Source: Nostoc sp. FACHB-152 (GTDB taxonomy: Bacteria > Cyanobacteriota > Cyanobacteriia > Cyanobacteriales > Nostocaceae). From it: a stretch of 64,000 nucleotides of DNA. The stretch spans positions 461,266 through 525,265 of the forward strand of contig NZ_JACJRV010000001.1 in NCBI RefSeq assembly GCF_014697475.1, given 5' to 3'. Positions 39,578-48,998 of the stretch are shown one piece after another. Under the pieces are notes generated by a model that saw only the letters and a list, made by a program, of their open reading frames with translations, did not search any database and was not told where the DNA came from. The stretch's first letter is position 1. Each line of letters starts with the position of its first letter. Position numbers and translations under genes: made by a program.

Positions 39578-41203
39578 ATGTTGAAGACGTTAGCAAATAA
39601 TATTGCACTCAATTTAGAAGTAGATGTACTTGTAATTGGAGGTGGCCCGGCAGGTACATGGGCTGCATGGAGTGCTGCGTCTGATGGTGCGAGGGTAGTG
39701 CTTGTAGACAAAGGCTACTGTGGCACATCTGGATGTGCTGCGGCCTCTGGTAATGGAGTGTGGTATGTGCCACCCGAACCAGAAGCGCGAGAAACGGCAA
39801 TGGCAAGTAGAGAATCATTAGGGGGATTCTTAGCCAATCGCCGTTGGATGACTCGTGTTTTGGATCAGACTTTTGCAAACGTCAACTTATTAGCTGATTG
39901 GGGCTATCCTTTTCCTACTGATGATGAAGGTAAACCCTATCGGCGATCGCTACAAGGCCCAGAATATATGCGGCTAATGCGGCGGCAAATTAAACGCTCT
40001 GGAGTGCAAATAATAGATCACAGCCCCGCCTTAGAACTACTAGTAGACGAAGAAGGTAGAGTTGCAGGTGCAACAGGAATCAACCGTCAAACTAGCGAAA
40101 AATGGAGAGTGCTATCAGGAGCCACCATCATTGCCACCGGTGGTTGTGCATTCTTGAGTAAAGCGTTAGGGTGCAACATCCTAACGGGGGATGGTTACTT
40201 AATGGCAGCAGAAGCAGGTGCCGAAATGTCGGGTATGGAGTTCTCCAATGCTTACGGCATCTCTCCTGCCTTTTCCTCAGTCACCAAAACCCTCTTTTAT
40301 AACTGGGCTACCTTCACATACGAAGATGGCACACCAATTCCCGGAGCAGGTTCCCAACGAGGACGCTCTGTAATTGCCGAAACCTTGCTGCAACAGCCAG
40401 TTTACGCCATTTTAGATCAAGCTTCCGAAGAAATGCGGGCATCAATGCGTGTAGCACAGCCCAACTTCTTTTTACCCTTTGACCGGGCGCGTATTGACCC
40501 ATTTACCCAACGTTTCCGCATTACCCTACGCCTAGAAGGTACAGTGCGCGGCACAGGTGGGATTCGGATTGTCGATGAAACCTGCGCTGCCTCTGTACCA
40601 GGACTCTATGCAGCAGGCGATGCCGCTACCCGCGAACTCATTTGCGGCGGGTTCACAGGTGGCGGTAGTCATAATGCAGCTTGGGCGATTTCCTCCGGTT
40701 ATTGGGCGGGACATTCTGCCGCCCAGTATGCCTTAAGTTTAGGACAGCAAGCAAATCAACGTCGTGTTCGAGGTGTGGGTGAAGCAGTGTTGCAACCAAA
40801 AGCTGAAAACTCGTCTAGCCTCAACCTCCACGAATTTATCCAAGCAGTACAAACTGAAGTCTTCCCCTACAATCGTAATTATTTCCGCACCGAACAAGGC
40901 TTAACAGAGTCCCTTTCCCACCTCAATAGCTTGTGGCAGATAATCCGCGATACCCAAATAGAAGACCACCAACTCATCCGCGCGCGAGAAGCCGCCGCAA
41001 TGGTAGCCACAGCGCGATGGATGTACAACAGTGCTTTGGAACGCAAAGAAACGCGCGGAATGCACAAACATCAAGACTATCCCCAACAGGATGCTAATCA
41101 ACAACATTACTTAATTAGTGGTGGTTTAGACCAAGTTTGGGTAAAAAGTGAACCACTCAATAGCGTCGATAAATCTCTATTAAAAACAGGAGTAGCGGCG
41201 TGA
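39578..41203 (+). CDS. FAD-dependent oxidoreductase, fumarate reductase / APS reductase alpha-like
   Basis: The 541-residue protein begins with an FAD Rossmann motif (VLVIGGGPAGTWAAWSAASD) and has the second FAD motif GLYAAGDAATRELICGGFTGGG near 345. The order matches the FrdA/SdhA/AprA flavoprotein superfamily, with a C-terminal helical domain (FRTEQGLTESLSHL). The stop overlaps the ferredoxin start (GTGA), so the two should act as an electron-transfer pair, like AprAB. True AprAB is not expected in an assimilatory cyanobacterium, so a different role in organosulfur metabolism is inferred. AGGAG lies 9 bases before ATG 39578. Confidence 0.82.
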   Translation: MLKTLANNIALNLEVDVLVIGGGPAGTWAAWSAASDGARVVLVDKGYCGTSGCAAASGNGVWYVPPEPEARETAMASRESLGGFLANRRWMTRVLDQTFANVNLLADWGYPFPTDDEGKPYRRSLQGPEYMRLMRRQIKRSGVQIIDHSPALELLVDEEGRVAGATGINRQTSEKWRVLSGATIIATGGCAFLSKALGCNILTGDGYLMAAEAGAEMSGMEFSNAYGISPAFSSVTKTLFYNWATFTYEDGTPIPGAGSQRGRSVIAETLLQQPVYAILDQASEEMRASMRVAQPNFFLPFDRARIDPFTQRFRITLRLEGTVRGTGGIRIVDETCAASVPGLYAAGDAATRELICGGFTGGGSHNAAWAISSGYWAGHSAAQYALSLGQQANQRRVRGVGEAVLQPKAENSSSLNLHEFIQAVQTEVFPYNRNYFRTEQGLTESLSHLNSLWQIIRDTQIEDHQLIRAREAAAMVATARWMYNSALERKETRGMHKHQDYPQQDANQQHYLISGGLDQVWVKSEPLNSVDKSLLKTGVAA

Positions 41204-41529
41204 TTGAGTTAGTCAGCGAGTCACGATGTATTGAGTGCAATCTCTGCGTTAACGTTTGTCCTACCAATGTATTTGATGCTGTACCTGATGCACCGCCAAC
41301 AATTGCACGTCAGAATGATTGCCAAACTTGTTTTATGTGCGAATTGTATTGCCCCGTTGACGCTCTTTATGTAGCACCAGAAACTGAGCTACAAACCTCA
41401 GTCAACGAGGCAGAATTGGCGGCAAATGGATTACTTGGCAGCTACCGCAAAAATGTCGGTTGGGGAAAGCAACAAACTCCCACTGCTAAAAAAGATCAAA
41501 CATTTAACGTTTTAAAACAGATGAAATGA
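41200..41529 (+). CDS. 2[4Fe-4S] ferredoxin, partner of the flavoprotein
   Basis: The 109-residue protein has two 4Fe-4S motifs, CIECNLCVNVCP near residues 11-22 and CQTCFMCELYCP near 41-52, and a 50-residue polar tail ending VGWGKQQTPTAKK. It resembles the AprB/ferredoxin subunits that serve AprA-like flavoproteins. GTG 41200 overlaps the flavoprotein stop, so translation is coupled. It should carry electrons to or from the FAD. A following 41590-41730 inverted-repeat element separates it from the binding-protein gene. Confidence 0.87.
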   Translation: MIELVSESRCIECNLCVNVCPTNVFDAVPDAPPTIARQNDCQTCFMCELYCPVDALYVAPETELQTSVNEAELAANGLLGSYRKNVGWGKQQTPTAKKDQTFNVLKQMK

Positions 41530-41589
41530 AGGGATGTTGAGAGTTGACTGTTAACGGTTAACTGTCAGTCGTCAACGAACCTCTATTCT

Positions 41590-41730
41590 GATACCATTTC
41601 ACCCTATAAATGATACAAATAATTTCTCCTCTGCCCCTCTGCCCACGCCAGTCGCTACAAGTCGGGAAACCCGCCCAACGCGCTGGCTCCCCTGCGGCCT
41701 ATTTGTATCAAACTTAAAGTGAAACGGTAT
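41590..41730. repeat. Inverted-repeat intergenic element
   Basis: Two nested arm pairs are visible: ATACCATTTCAC at 41591-41602 against GTGAAACGGTAT at 41719-41730 (11 of 12), and TGATACAAATA at 41611-41621 against TATTTGTATCA at 41700-41710 (perfect). The centre is GC-rich (CAGTCGCTACAAGTCGGGAA and onward) and contains words common in Nostoc repeats. It may be a MITE or a transcript hairpin placed between the ferredoxin and ssuA-like genes. Confidence 0.6.
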
Positions 41731-41769
41731 GACTCCTGAATTTTGATTCCACAACGGAGAAAACACATT

Positions 41770-42801
41770 ATGCTGTCGTTTGCAGTAGGGACTGGTGTTG
41801 TCAGTCAAAATCAATTGACTTCAAAATTATCAACTCTAGTAGTTTGCTTCCTGCTGCTATTAACAACAGCTTGTAGTCAAGGTAGTAACTCTAGCGTTCA
41901 AGCTGAAAATGCCAAAGCAACTGCACCTACCTTACGCATAGGCTATGTAGGTAGTTCAGAGCCAACAGGGCCATTAGGTTGGGCAAAGCAAAAGGGAATA
42001 TTAGAGCGTGAACTGCAAAAAGCGGGGTTTAAGAATATTACCTTTGCTCGATTTCCTAACGGCCCCGATTTAAATGAGTCTCTTGTAGCAGGACAAATAG
42101 ATGTTGGATCTCTTGGAGATACACCAGCTATAGTTCTGAGAGCTAGAGGAATTAACACAAAACTACTGCGGATTACTCAAGTTAATAACACGGCTTGGCT
42201 AGTAGCGAAAAAAAATGGCCCACGTTCTTTAACTGAGCTTAAAGATCAAAAAATAGCTACCCAAAAAGGTTCTTATATGCATCGATACTTATTGGGTCTA
42301 TTAGATGAGGCTAAACTTACTAAAGATGTCAAGGTTGTTCACTTAATGAGTACTGAGGCTAAGTCTGCTTTAGAGCGTGGTGATGTGGCTGCCTATGCGA
42401 CTTCTAGCGATTTAGGGCCTTTTCTCAAATCACAAGGATTTCCAATAATTGATTCATCAGCGAATCATCAAGGTTTGTCAGGCACATCCTTAATAATAGC
42501 TACAGAAAACTTTTTGGTTAAACAACCTGATTTTCCTCAGAAGTTCAACACAATTTTGACAGCAGCAGCCAAAGATTTAAAAGCTAACTCAGAAGAGTAT
42601 TATCGGTACCATGCTCAGACTACTAAGTATCCCCTCAATATTGTGAAAGTCTCCTACCCACTACAACAGGTTTCAGAAGAACCATTCCCAGCCGACGGGG
42701 TAAAGCTTTTAGAAGGTACTAAGAAATTTCTGGTATCTCAGCATTTAGCCAAGTCAGATTTTGCATTCAAAGATTGGGCTGTGAATGCACCACAGCGTTA
42801 G
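41770..42801 (+). CDS. SsuA-like sulfonate-binding lipoprotein
   Basis: From ATG 41770 the protein has about 343 residues, a signal peptide and the lipobox TTACSQ. The mature part starts LRIGYVGSSEPTGPLGWAKQ and has FPNGPDLNESLVAGQIDVGSLGDTPAIV, the standard SsuA/TauA substrate pocket region. It binds the sulfonate and passes it to SsuBC; those genes lie 5 kb away on the other strand. The longer frame from TTG 41743 adds only a few residues. Taurine or other sulfonates are alternatives. It is probably read from the flavoprotein operon. Confidence 0.85.
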   Translation: MLSFAVGTGVVSQNQLTSKLSTLVVCFLLLLTTACSQGSNSSVQAENAKATAPTLRIGYVGSSEPTGPLGWAKQKGILERELQKAGFKNITFARFPNGPDLNESLVAGQIDVGSLGDTPAIVLRARGINTKLLRITQVNNTAWLVAKKNGPRSLTELKDQKIATQKGSYMHRYLLGLLDEAKLTKDVKVVHLMSTEAKSALERGDVAAYATSSDLGPFLKSQGFPIIDSSANHQGLSGTSLIIATENFLVKQPDFPQKFNTILTAAAKDLKANSEEYYRYHAQTTKYPLNIVKVSYPLQQVSEEPFPADGVKLLEGTKKFLVSQHLAKSDFAFKDWAVNAPQR

Positions 42802-42970
42802 AAACTCTCGGTGGCTCAATTGAAAGAATTTTTTATCTATCCTTTAGAAGGATACACCAAACTCAACCGCGACATCTTCAAAAATACTGCTGTTGAGAAC
42901 ATTTAGAAAAATATTTGGCTAGCGTCAGTCGTTAGTCATTGAGTAATTAAGGTGTCTACTCGTTAACTCA

Positions 42971-42998
42971 TAAGGTGGACATTTAAACGTCCACCTTA
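42971..42998. terminator. Hairpin after the ssuA-like gene
   Basis: A perfect 10-bp stem TAAGGTGGAC / GTCCACCTTA with loop ATTTAAAC. Only a weak pyrimidine tract follows, so termination is possible rather than certain. It sits 14 bases before the IS982 element. Confidence 0.5.
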
Positions 42999-43011
42999 CT
43001 TTCCTAAATTC

Positions 43012-44100
43012 AACGTGAGTTCGATGAACTAAAAAATGGCAGGAGGCAGTGCAGGTAAATCTTTTGGATAAATGTCAATCGACGGTTTATTGGGCAAATA
43101 TGTGTAAGCAGCCAAACCAGCCATTAGATTGACCAAAAAGTTAAACACACTACGATGCCGAGAGTATTCTATTTGACACATATTTTTGAGATGGTCATTG
43201 ACGGACTCAATTACCGCTCGTTTGCGTAAAAGAATTTTATCAATCAGTTTTACCAAACGGTTTTTCATCTTCTTCTTTGATTTAGTTACTAACTCTAAAC
43301 CTCGCTCATATAACTCTTCAAATAATTTTTGTGAAATATATCCTCGGTCTCCAAAGAGTTTACCAATTAAATCTTTAGTCATATCTGGTACTGGCTTCCG
43401 GTCGTCAACATTGGCAGGAGTCAGCTTGAATGCTAACAACTCTCCACAATCGTTAATAATCAAATGAAGTTTAAATCCAAAGTGCCAGCCAACAGAATTT
43501 TTACCCCATCTCACTAAGCCTTTAAAAACTTTATGGGCGTGGGAGCGGCAATTATGACAAACATCAATCGGAGTAGAATCGATAAAACTAATCCCTGTTA
43601 TCTCCCCTGTACGTGTATGCAAAAAACAACACAACAACATTAAACACCAAGGCATGAGTTCTACAAACCTTGTGTAGCTGACCAAGTTGGGAAACGCTCC
43701 ACGCCAGCTTTGTAGCACGTGCAACGTGTCAAACTCTTTGAAAGTCTTATAACCACTACCATGAAATGCAATTACTATTGTCATCACTTCTGACAAATGC
43801 ATCCTTGAGCGACTACGACGCTCTCCCTTTGTCGATGGTAACTGTGGTATTTGTTGCCACAAGTTCTCCCAGTGGTTGCAAAAATCATCTACGTCCCAGA
43901 AAATTTGTGTGATGTCGAGGCGAGATACAATGGTAGACATAGCCGAGACCTGGTTTTATTTGATATTTTTAGTCTCGGCGTTTTTTTGTGACTTTTTTCC
44001 CCATTCTCAATCAATCTTAGCGAGCGCTCTTTAGTACCCAGTTTCTCGCGCTTTATATCTTGCAAGCTTTTTGGCTTTTTATAACCGTCGAACTCACGTT
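43012..44100 (-). mobile_element. IS982-family insertion sequence
   Basis: The ends are AACGTGAGTTCGATGA at 43012 and the inverted counterpart ending TCGAACTCACGTT at 44100, a terminal repeat of about 13 perfect bases. Length is 1089 bp with one transposase on the minus strand. I see no target duplication in the flanks (AAATTC left, AATACA right). The right end is inserted in a sensor-kinase gene. Confidence 0.85.
43029..43940 (-). CDS. IS982-family transposase
   Basis: The 303-residue DDE transposase shows the first Asp in GISFIDSTPIDVCHN, the second in FGDRGYISQKLFEEL and the Glu in RAVIESVNDHLKNMCQIE, with the typical HKVFKGLVRWGKNSVGWHFG segment between. All catalytic residues are present and the frame is intact, so the element could be active. 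ATG 43940 lies 160 bases inside the right end; the stop is 17 bases from the left end. Confidence 0.92.
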   Translation of the reverse strand: MSTIVSRLDITQIFWDVDDFCNHWENLWQQIPQLPSTKGERRSRSRMHLSEVMTIVIAFHGSGYKTFKEFDTLHVLQSWRGAFPNLVSYTRFVELMPWCLMLLCCFLHTRTGEITGISFIDSTPIDVCHNCRSHAHKVFKGLVRWGKNSVGWHFGFKLHLIINDCGELLAFKLTPANVDDRKPVPDMTKDLIGKLFGDRGYISQKLFEELYERGLELVTKSKKKMKNRLVKLIDKILLRKRAVIESVNDHLKNMCQIEYSRHRSVFNFLVNLMAGLAAYTYLPNKPSIDIYPKDLPALPPAIF

Positions 44101-47100
44101 AATACAGAGGGGTCGTCAGTACTTGTGGCTTGCAGGCGTAGCAGGCTGGAAACCAGTTGCATATTGTTTTTAACTCGATGATATACCTCTCGCAGTAAGA
44201 CTTCTTTTTCCTGAAGTGATGATCGCAGTTGGCGTTCAATCTGTTTGCGGCTGCTAATGTCTCCCAAAGAACCGACCATGCGAACCGGATTACCCTGCTC
44301 ATCCCAAACTGCGATCGCCCGATCTAGAACCCATTTATACGTGTGATCTTGACACCGCATTCGGTATTCCACCGCAAAGGCGGAAATTTTCTGGCTCAGG
44401 TAATCCTGTTTTGTCGTCATCACTCGCTCTACATCTTCCGGATGAATCAAGTTGAACCAGCTTTGCTCATTAGACCCAAACTCCTGCTTAGAAAAGCCCA
44501 GGATCTCGTAGAATCGGTCTGAATGAAAAGCTTCATGAGTTTTGATATTCCAGTCCCAAATGCCGTCATTGCTACCCTGAATAGCTAGTTGCCAGCGTTC
44601 TTCGCTCTGCCGCAAAGCTTCCTCCACCTGTTTGCGATCGCTCACATCCAAAACGATGCCATACCAAAAAATTTCGTTGTTTTCTTGCCGTTCCGGGCGA
44701 GAATTTACTCGTAACCACTTCACCTGACCTGATGGGGAAACGATGCGATATTCGTGAAAAAACGGTGTCATGGTTTTCAGGCTATGATTCCGGGCTGCAA
44801 AATAATCAGCACTATCATCTGGGTGAATCTGGTCGTAAATGGGGGCAGGATCTTGCAAAAGTTGTTCTGGTGATATTTCTCTCAGTTCCCAGACTGCCGG
44901 ACTGACGTATTCAAAACGGATGAGAGAACCATCGAGATTAGTGACTAGAATGTAAATTTGGGCAGGTGAAGCCGCAGCAATTTTTTGAAAGCGGGCTTCA
45001 CTTTGCCGCAGTGCTGCTTCTGCTTGCTGGCGTTCTGTAATGTCATTGCCAACGATGAGAAAACAGGAAAGGTCATCGATATCAATGAATTCGGCTGAGG
45101 CGATCGCAGTGCGGGCTTCTCCTGTTTTTGTGCGGATAACACATTCCAGATTCCGCACACTTCCCAGTTCCAGTAGGTGTCGCTGAACCATTCCTTGATC
45201 GCCAGGATTGATGAATAGCTGAAACTCATCTGCATGATGACCGAGCATTTCCTCACGCTCATAGCCAAACAATTGACAAAAGGCATCATTGATTTCCACG
45301 ATGCGCCGATCTTGCAGAGAAGTAATGGCGATCGCATGGGGTGAAATGTGAAAAATTTGCTGAAACTTTGCCTCTGCTTGCAATCGACCGAGAACTTCTT
45401 GCCGGAGTTGCTGGGTTCGCTCTTGAACGCGCTGTTCTAGTTCTTGGTTTAGTTGCTGCAATTGGGCTTCCGCCTGCTGACGATGAGCTAGTTCTTGTTG
45501 TGCTTGCTGATAGAGTTGGGCTTGCTGAATGGCGATCGCTAATTGATCGGCAACTTTACAGGCAAGCTCTACTTCTTCATCCTTCCAAGGAGGCTTTTGT
45601 TGGGGATTTGCCAGCGATAGGGTACCCCAAATCGTCCCATTGACGACAATCGGGATGATTAGCCAGATAGAGCGAAAGATTTTGGCGATTTCTTGATTTA
45701 CTGCATCGTTTACCTGATCTATGCCATTGATCCGCACAATTTGAAATTGCTTGATTTGAGCAGCGTAGAGATTACCCTCATCCGGAATTTCAAACCCTGT
45801 AATATCAGGCAGTGATTCATCTATGCGATGACAAGCCACTACACGCCAAGATGAGTTATCAGGAAAATACTTGACAATTGTCGTGCGATGAATGCCCAAA
45901 AGCTGAGTCACTTCAGCCATTGTGGTGGAAAAGATGGTGGATAAATCCAGAGAGTTACGAATACTTTGCACGACTCGATTTAGGGCTTGTGCTTGTTGTG
46001 CCTGTTGTTGTAAGACACTCTCAGCGTTTTTGCGTTCGCGCAGCGCGGCTTGCCGTTCGCTGATATCCATCAGCAAGCCATCCCAAATCACATCACCATT
46101 AACTTGCAGTTCTGGGTGAGCCGCACCTTGCACCCATTTCAGCAAACCAGAGGGGGTAATAATCCGCCATTCCCAAAACCAAGGTTGTAAAGTCTGGGCA
46201 GATGCCACAATCGAGGTTCGCATGGCGGCTGCGTCATCTGGATGCACCAAATTCCAAATTAAGGAAATATCCTGCTCAATTGCCGCAGCCTCGATTTCCC
46301 AAAGACTTTGACTGCCAGGACTCATGTAGAATACCTCATCCGATCCATCGGGATGAAGCACATAACGATAAATTACCCCTGGCACATTCGCGGACAAATG
46401 GCGAAATCGCGTTTCAGCCAGTTTACTTTCTGTGATATCCTGAGCTATCCCGGCTCGACGAATCGCTCTCCCGGTTGCGTCAAACACAGGGAATCCGCGA
46501 TCGCAAACCCAACGCATTGTTCCATCAGGCCGAACAATCCGATACTCAATTTCAAATGGTGTGCTGGTATGACTTTGCAGGTGACTAATTACACGCTGGC
46601 GATCAATCGGGTGAATGGCATCAATAAATGATCGGGGATTCTCATATAAACTCTCGCAGTTTCTTCCCCAAATCTTTTCATAAACAGGGCTAACAAAGAG
46701 CATTTGCTCTATTTCTACATCCGCCAACCAGAAAACTTCTTGAATGTTGTCTGCCAGTTGCCGAAACTTTTCTTCACTTTGGCATAAGCTGTCAAAGGAT
46801 GCTTGAAGTTGCTGCGCCATTTGGTTAAAGGACTCAGCCAAGACATTTATTTCTTTGATGCTGTGTTGCTGCTCGATGCGGTATTCAAGATCGCCTTCTG
46901 CCAAAGCTTCTACAGCTTGGCTCAGGCGGTGAATTGACAGAGCCAGCCAACGCGAAGTTAAAAACCCCAAGCTTGCTGACAAAAGCAGTGCTACTAAGCA
47001 AAGCCAGAGTGTGGCTTGAGTATGAGCATGAATTTGCTCTGCAAACAGTGAAAAATACCCTGTTAGTCCTGTTATCACCAAAATTTGTAGAGTAACGGAA

Positions 47101-47171
47101 CCAATTAGAACAATCTGCAAAGAAATGTAATGGCGAATTTTGCCAGAATCTTTTAAATTCTTAGCTGGCAT
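44094..47171 (-). pseudogene. Multi-PAS/GAF sensor histidine kinase, 3' end cut off by the IS
   Basis: The frame encodes two membrane helices (about 10-70), HAMP (70-125), two PAS domains (about 130-390), GAF (400-560, SLDLSTIFSTTMAEVTQLLG), a coiled coil (560-615), three more PAS domains and the start of a HisKA_2 domain with the phospho-acceptor His in LREVYHRVKNNMQLVSSLLR. It stops there: the last codons and TGA 44094-44096 are IS sequence. The ATPase domain is missing and is not found beyond the IS. Without it the protein cannot autophosphorylate, so I call it a pseudogene, although a sensor fragment might still be made. ATG 47171. Confidence 0.85.
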
Positions 47172-48250
47172 GGTCTAACAGATCTTTTAGCAAGGTGCCT
47201 CTTTTTTGCACGTATTCAAATGTTTCCTCAATAATGAGGTAATCGCATGGCTACATGAGTAATGTAGCAAATTAGAGGCAGAATTATGTTGATTTCTCCC
47301 ATTTGCTCCTGCTAAAATAGCGATCGCTTCGCTTGACCATTCTTCAGGTTGTGACACAGGCGCGGTGAAACTTTTACCCTTACTCCCCCATCGGAAACCG
47401 CCGCATCATTTGGGTCAACACCATCCCCCGCATACACAACCTCACCCGACATCGCAATCACAATTCTCTGTTTCCTCGCCCACTCAAACTAATTCTTCAC
47501 AGCAGACTTGACCTGTGCTGACTCCGGCTTCCGTCCCTCCTTACAAGCTGTCACAAACACATGAGTATGGCTTTCCAATTACGCAGTTTATTAAACTGGA
47601 ACTTTTCTATTAATTCTCCCTAAAAGTAACTGAAGAACCAAAATTATTTACTTCTTCATCTTCAATGCGTGAATTTGAAATTTTGAATTGATTTTGTTAT
47701 AGGTCTTTTTCTGCGATTGCTCTGCTTCCTACATTTAGATTGATATATTCTTCTTCAAGAAAAATATTAGAAAAGCAATCTTGGATAAAAATTAATACGA
47801 ATTTTATTTATTTAAAGTTTATATGTATAAATTTTAATACTTTTATAGAAAATTTAAATACTTTTGAATAAATTTAAATTTTTGGTAATTTTAGGTGAAA
47901 AGTTTACAATTTTCAATGCTATGTCAGCTATTTTACTTAACTAATATAATTTCTAAAAATCAGTAGAAATTCTCAGTCATTTAATTATTAAAACACTTAA
48001 AAAAGTAAAAGGTTGAATAACTAGATAAGGGAGAAATAGTCTAGTTTTATAAGGCGAACTGCTTAATTAAACAAAATACTTCGGACAATAGTACATTAGT
48101 TCAAAGTTGGATTTTCTCTAAAAGATATCTGGAACCAGTGACCAAGCCCCGTTGGGGCGGGTGTAGGGAAACAGACAGCCCCAACAATCAGTGCAGTACT
48201 GTTTGCATAGTAAAAAAGAATTCTAAAGTAATTAGTTTCAAGGGAATTCC
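47172..48250. other. Intergenic region with one gene remnant
   Basis: Apart from the remnant at 47312-47577 the stretch is strongly AT-rich (47640-48120), with no frame. Near 48146-48171 it carries GCCCCGTTGGGGCGGGTGTA, a short GC-rich palindromic word found again at 61080-61100. The promoter of the gene at 48251 must lie in the last part. Confidence 0.4.
47312..47577 (-). pseudogene. Decayed ORF of unknown family
   Basis: On the minus strand a frame reads ESHTHVFVTACKEGRKPESA, then a TAG stop, then WARKQRIVIAMSGEVVYAGD and DGVDPNDAAVSDGG before a final TAG. Composition is clearly coding on both sides of the internal stop, so this is probably a broken gene. I do not recognise the family. Confidence 0.4.
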
Positions 48251-48943
48251 ATGAGTCAAAAGTTAACTGTACAAGAGTTTGGGATTGTTATTGCTGTCAA
48301 AAATCATCAGCCAACTATTCTGAATCCTGATTTCTTGAAATACAGTGGTATAGTACCAGCCGATTGGGAATTAGCTCGACAAACCATTTTTACCAATAAT
48401 GTAGTTCAGATAACTTATACATCAGGCATTAATATTGTCGCTGAACCAAACCGGATCATGTTTTTGGAAGCGATTGAAGGAAAAGAGTTAGCACAAGTAA
48501 TGATTCCAGATATTGTTCGTAAATACGTGCAGGCTTTACCGAACCTAGAATATGAAGCTCTTGGGATCAATCCTAGAAAACATATTACTTTTGAGCAACA
48601 GCACCAAGCCAGCAAATATTTAAGTGAAAAATTATTATTGCCTGGAGAATGGCAAGAAATAGGTCAAGCAAAGGTTAGAGCATCCTTAAACTTAGCATAT
48701 ACTCTAGAACGCAGTCCTTTCTATCTCAGCATTAACGAAGCGGCAATCCGCCAAGAAGACGAAACAATGACTCCTATTGTGATGTTCAATGGCAGTTTTA
48801 GCTACGAGCTATCAGGAGATAATATTACTGAACGCTTGCTAGGATTACAACAAGTACTCGATAACTGGCAAGCAGATTTAGAAATTTATCAAGAAATTAT
48901 TAACAACAAATTCCTGCGCCAGACAATAGATAAATTTCCTTAA
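48251..48943 (+). CDS. Conserved-looking protein of unknown function, 230 aa
   Basis: The protein starts MSQKLTVQEFGIVIAVKNHQ and appears to fold as beta strands followed by helices; one segment reads NIVAEPNRIMFLEAIEGKEL and the end LGLQQVLDNWQADLEIYQEI is helical. No signal peptide, membrane helix or catalytic motif is visible. ATG 48251 has AAGGGA 7 bases before it. The next gene follows 55 bases on, possibly in the same transcript. I cannot assign a family. Confidence 0.65.
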   Translation: MSQKLTVQEFGIVIAVKNHQPTILNPDFLKYSGIVPADWELARQTIFTNNVVQITYTSGINIVAEPNRIMFLEAIEGKELAQVMIPDIVRKYVQALPNLEYEALGINPRKHITFEQQHQASKYLSEKLLLPGEWQEIGQAKVRASLNLAYTLERSPFYLSINEAAIRQEDETMTPIVMFNGSFSYELSGDNITERLLGLQQVLDNWQADLEIYQEIINNKFLRQTIDKFP

Positions 48944-48998
48944 ATGCCTGCCCCCTAAAGGCGGATGCCCCGGCGAATGACCGCTTACAAGAGTTCTC

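Noticed and set aside
39578..41529. True dissimilatory APS reductase (AprAB)
   Set aside because: The pair has the right general domains but no sat or dsr genes are nearby and the setting is sulfonate uptake; only an AprAB-like label is justified.
43012..44100. Target-site duplication of the IS982 element
   Set aside because: Flanks AAATTC and AATACA do not match; no duplication can be claimed.
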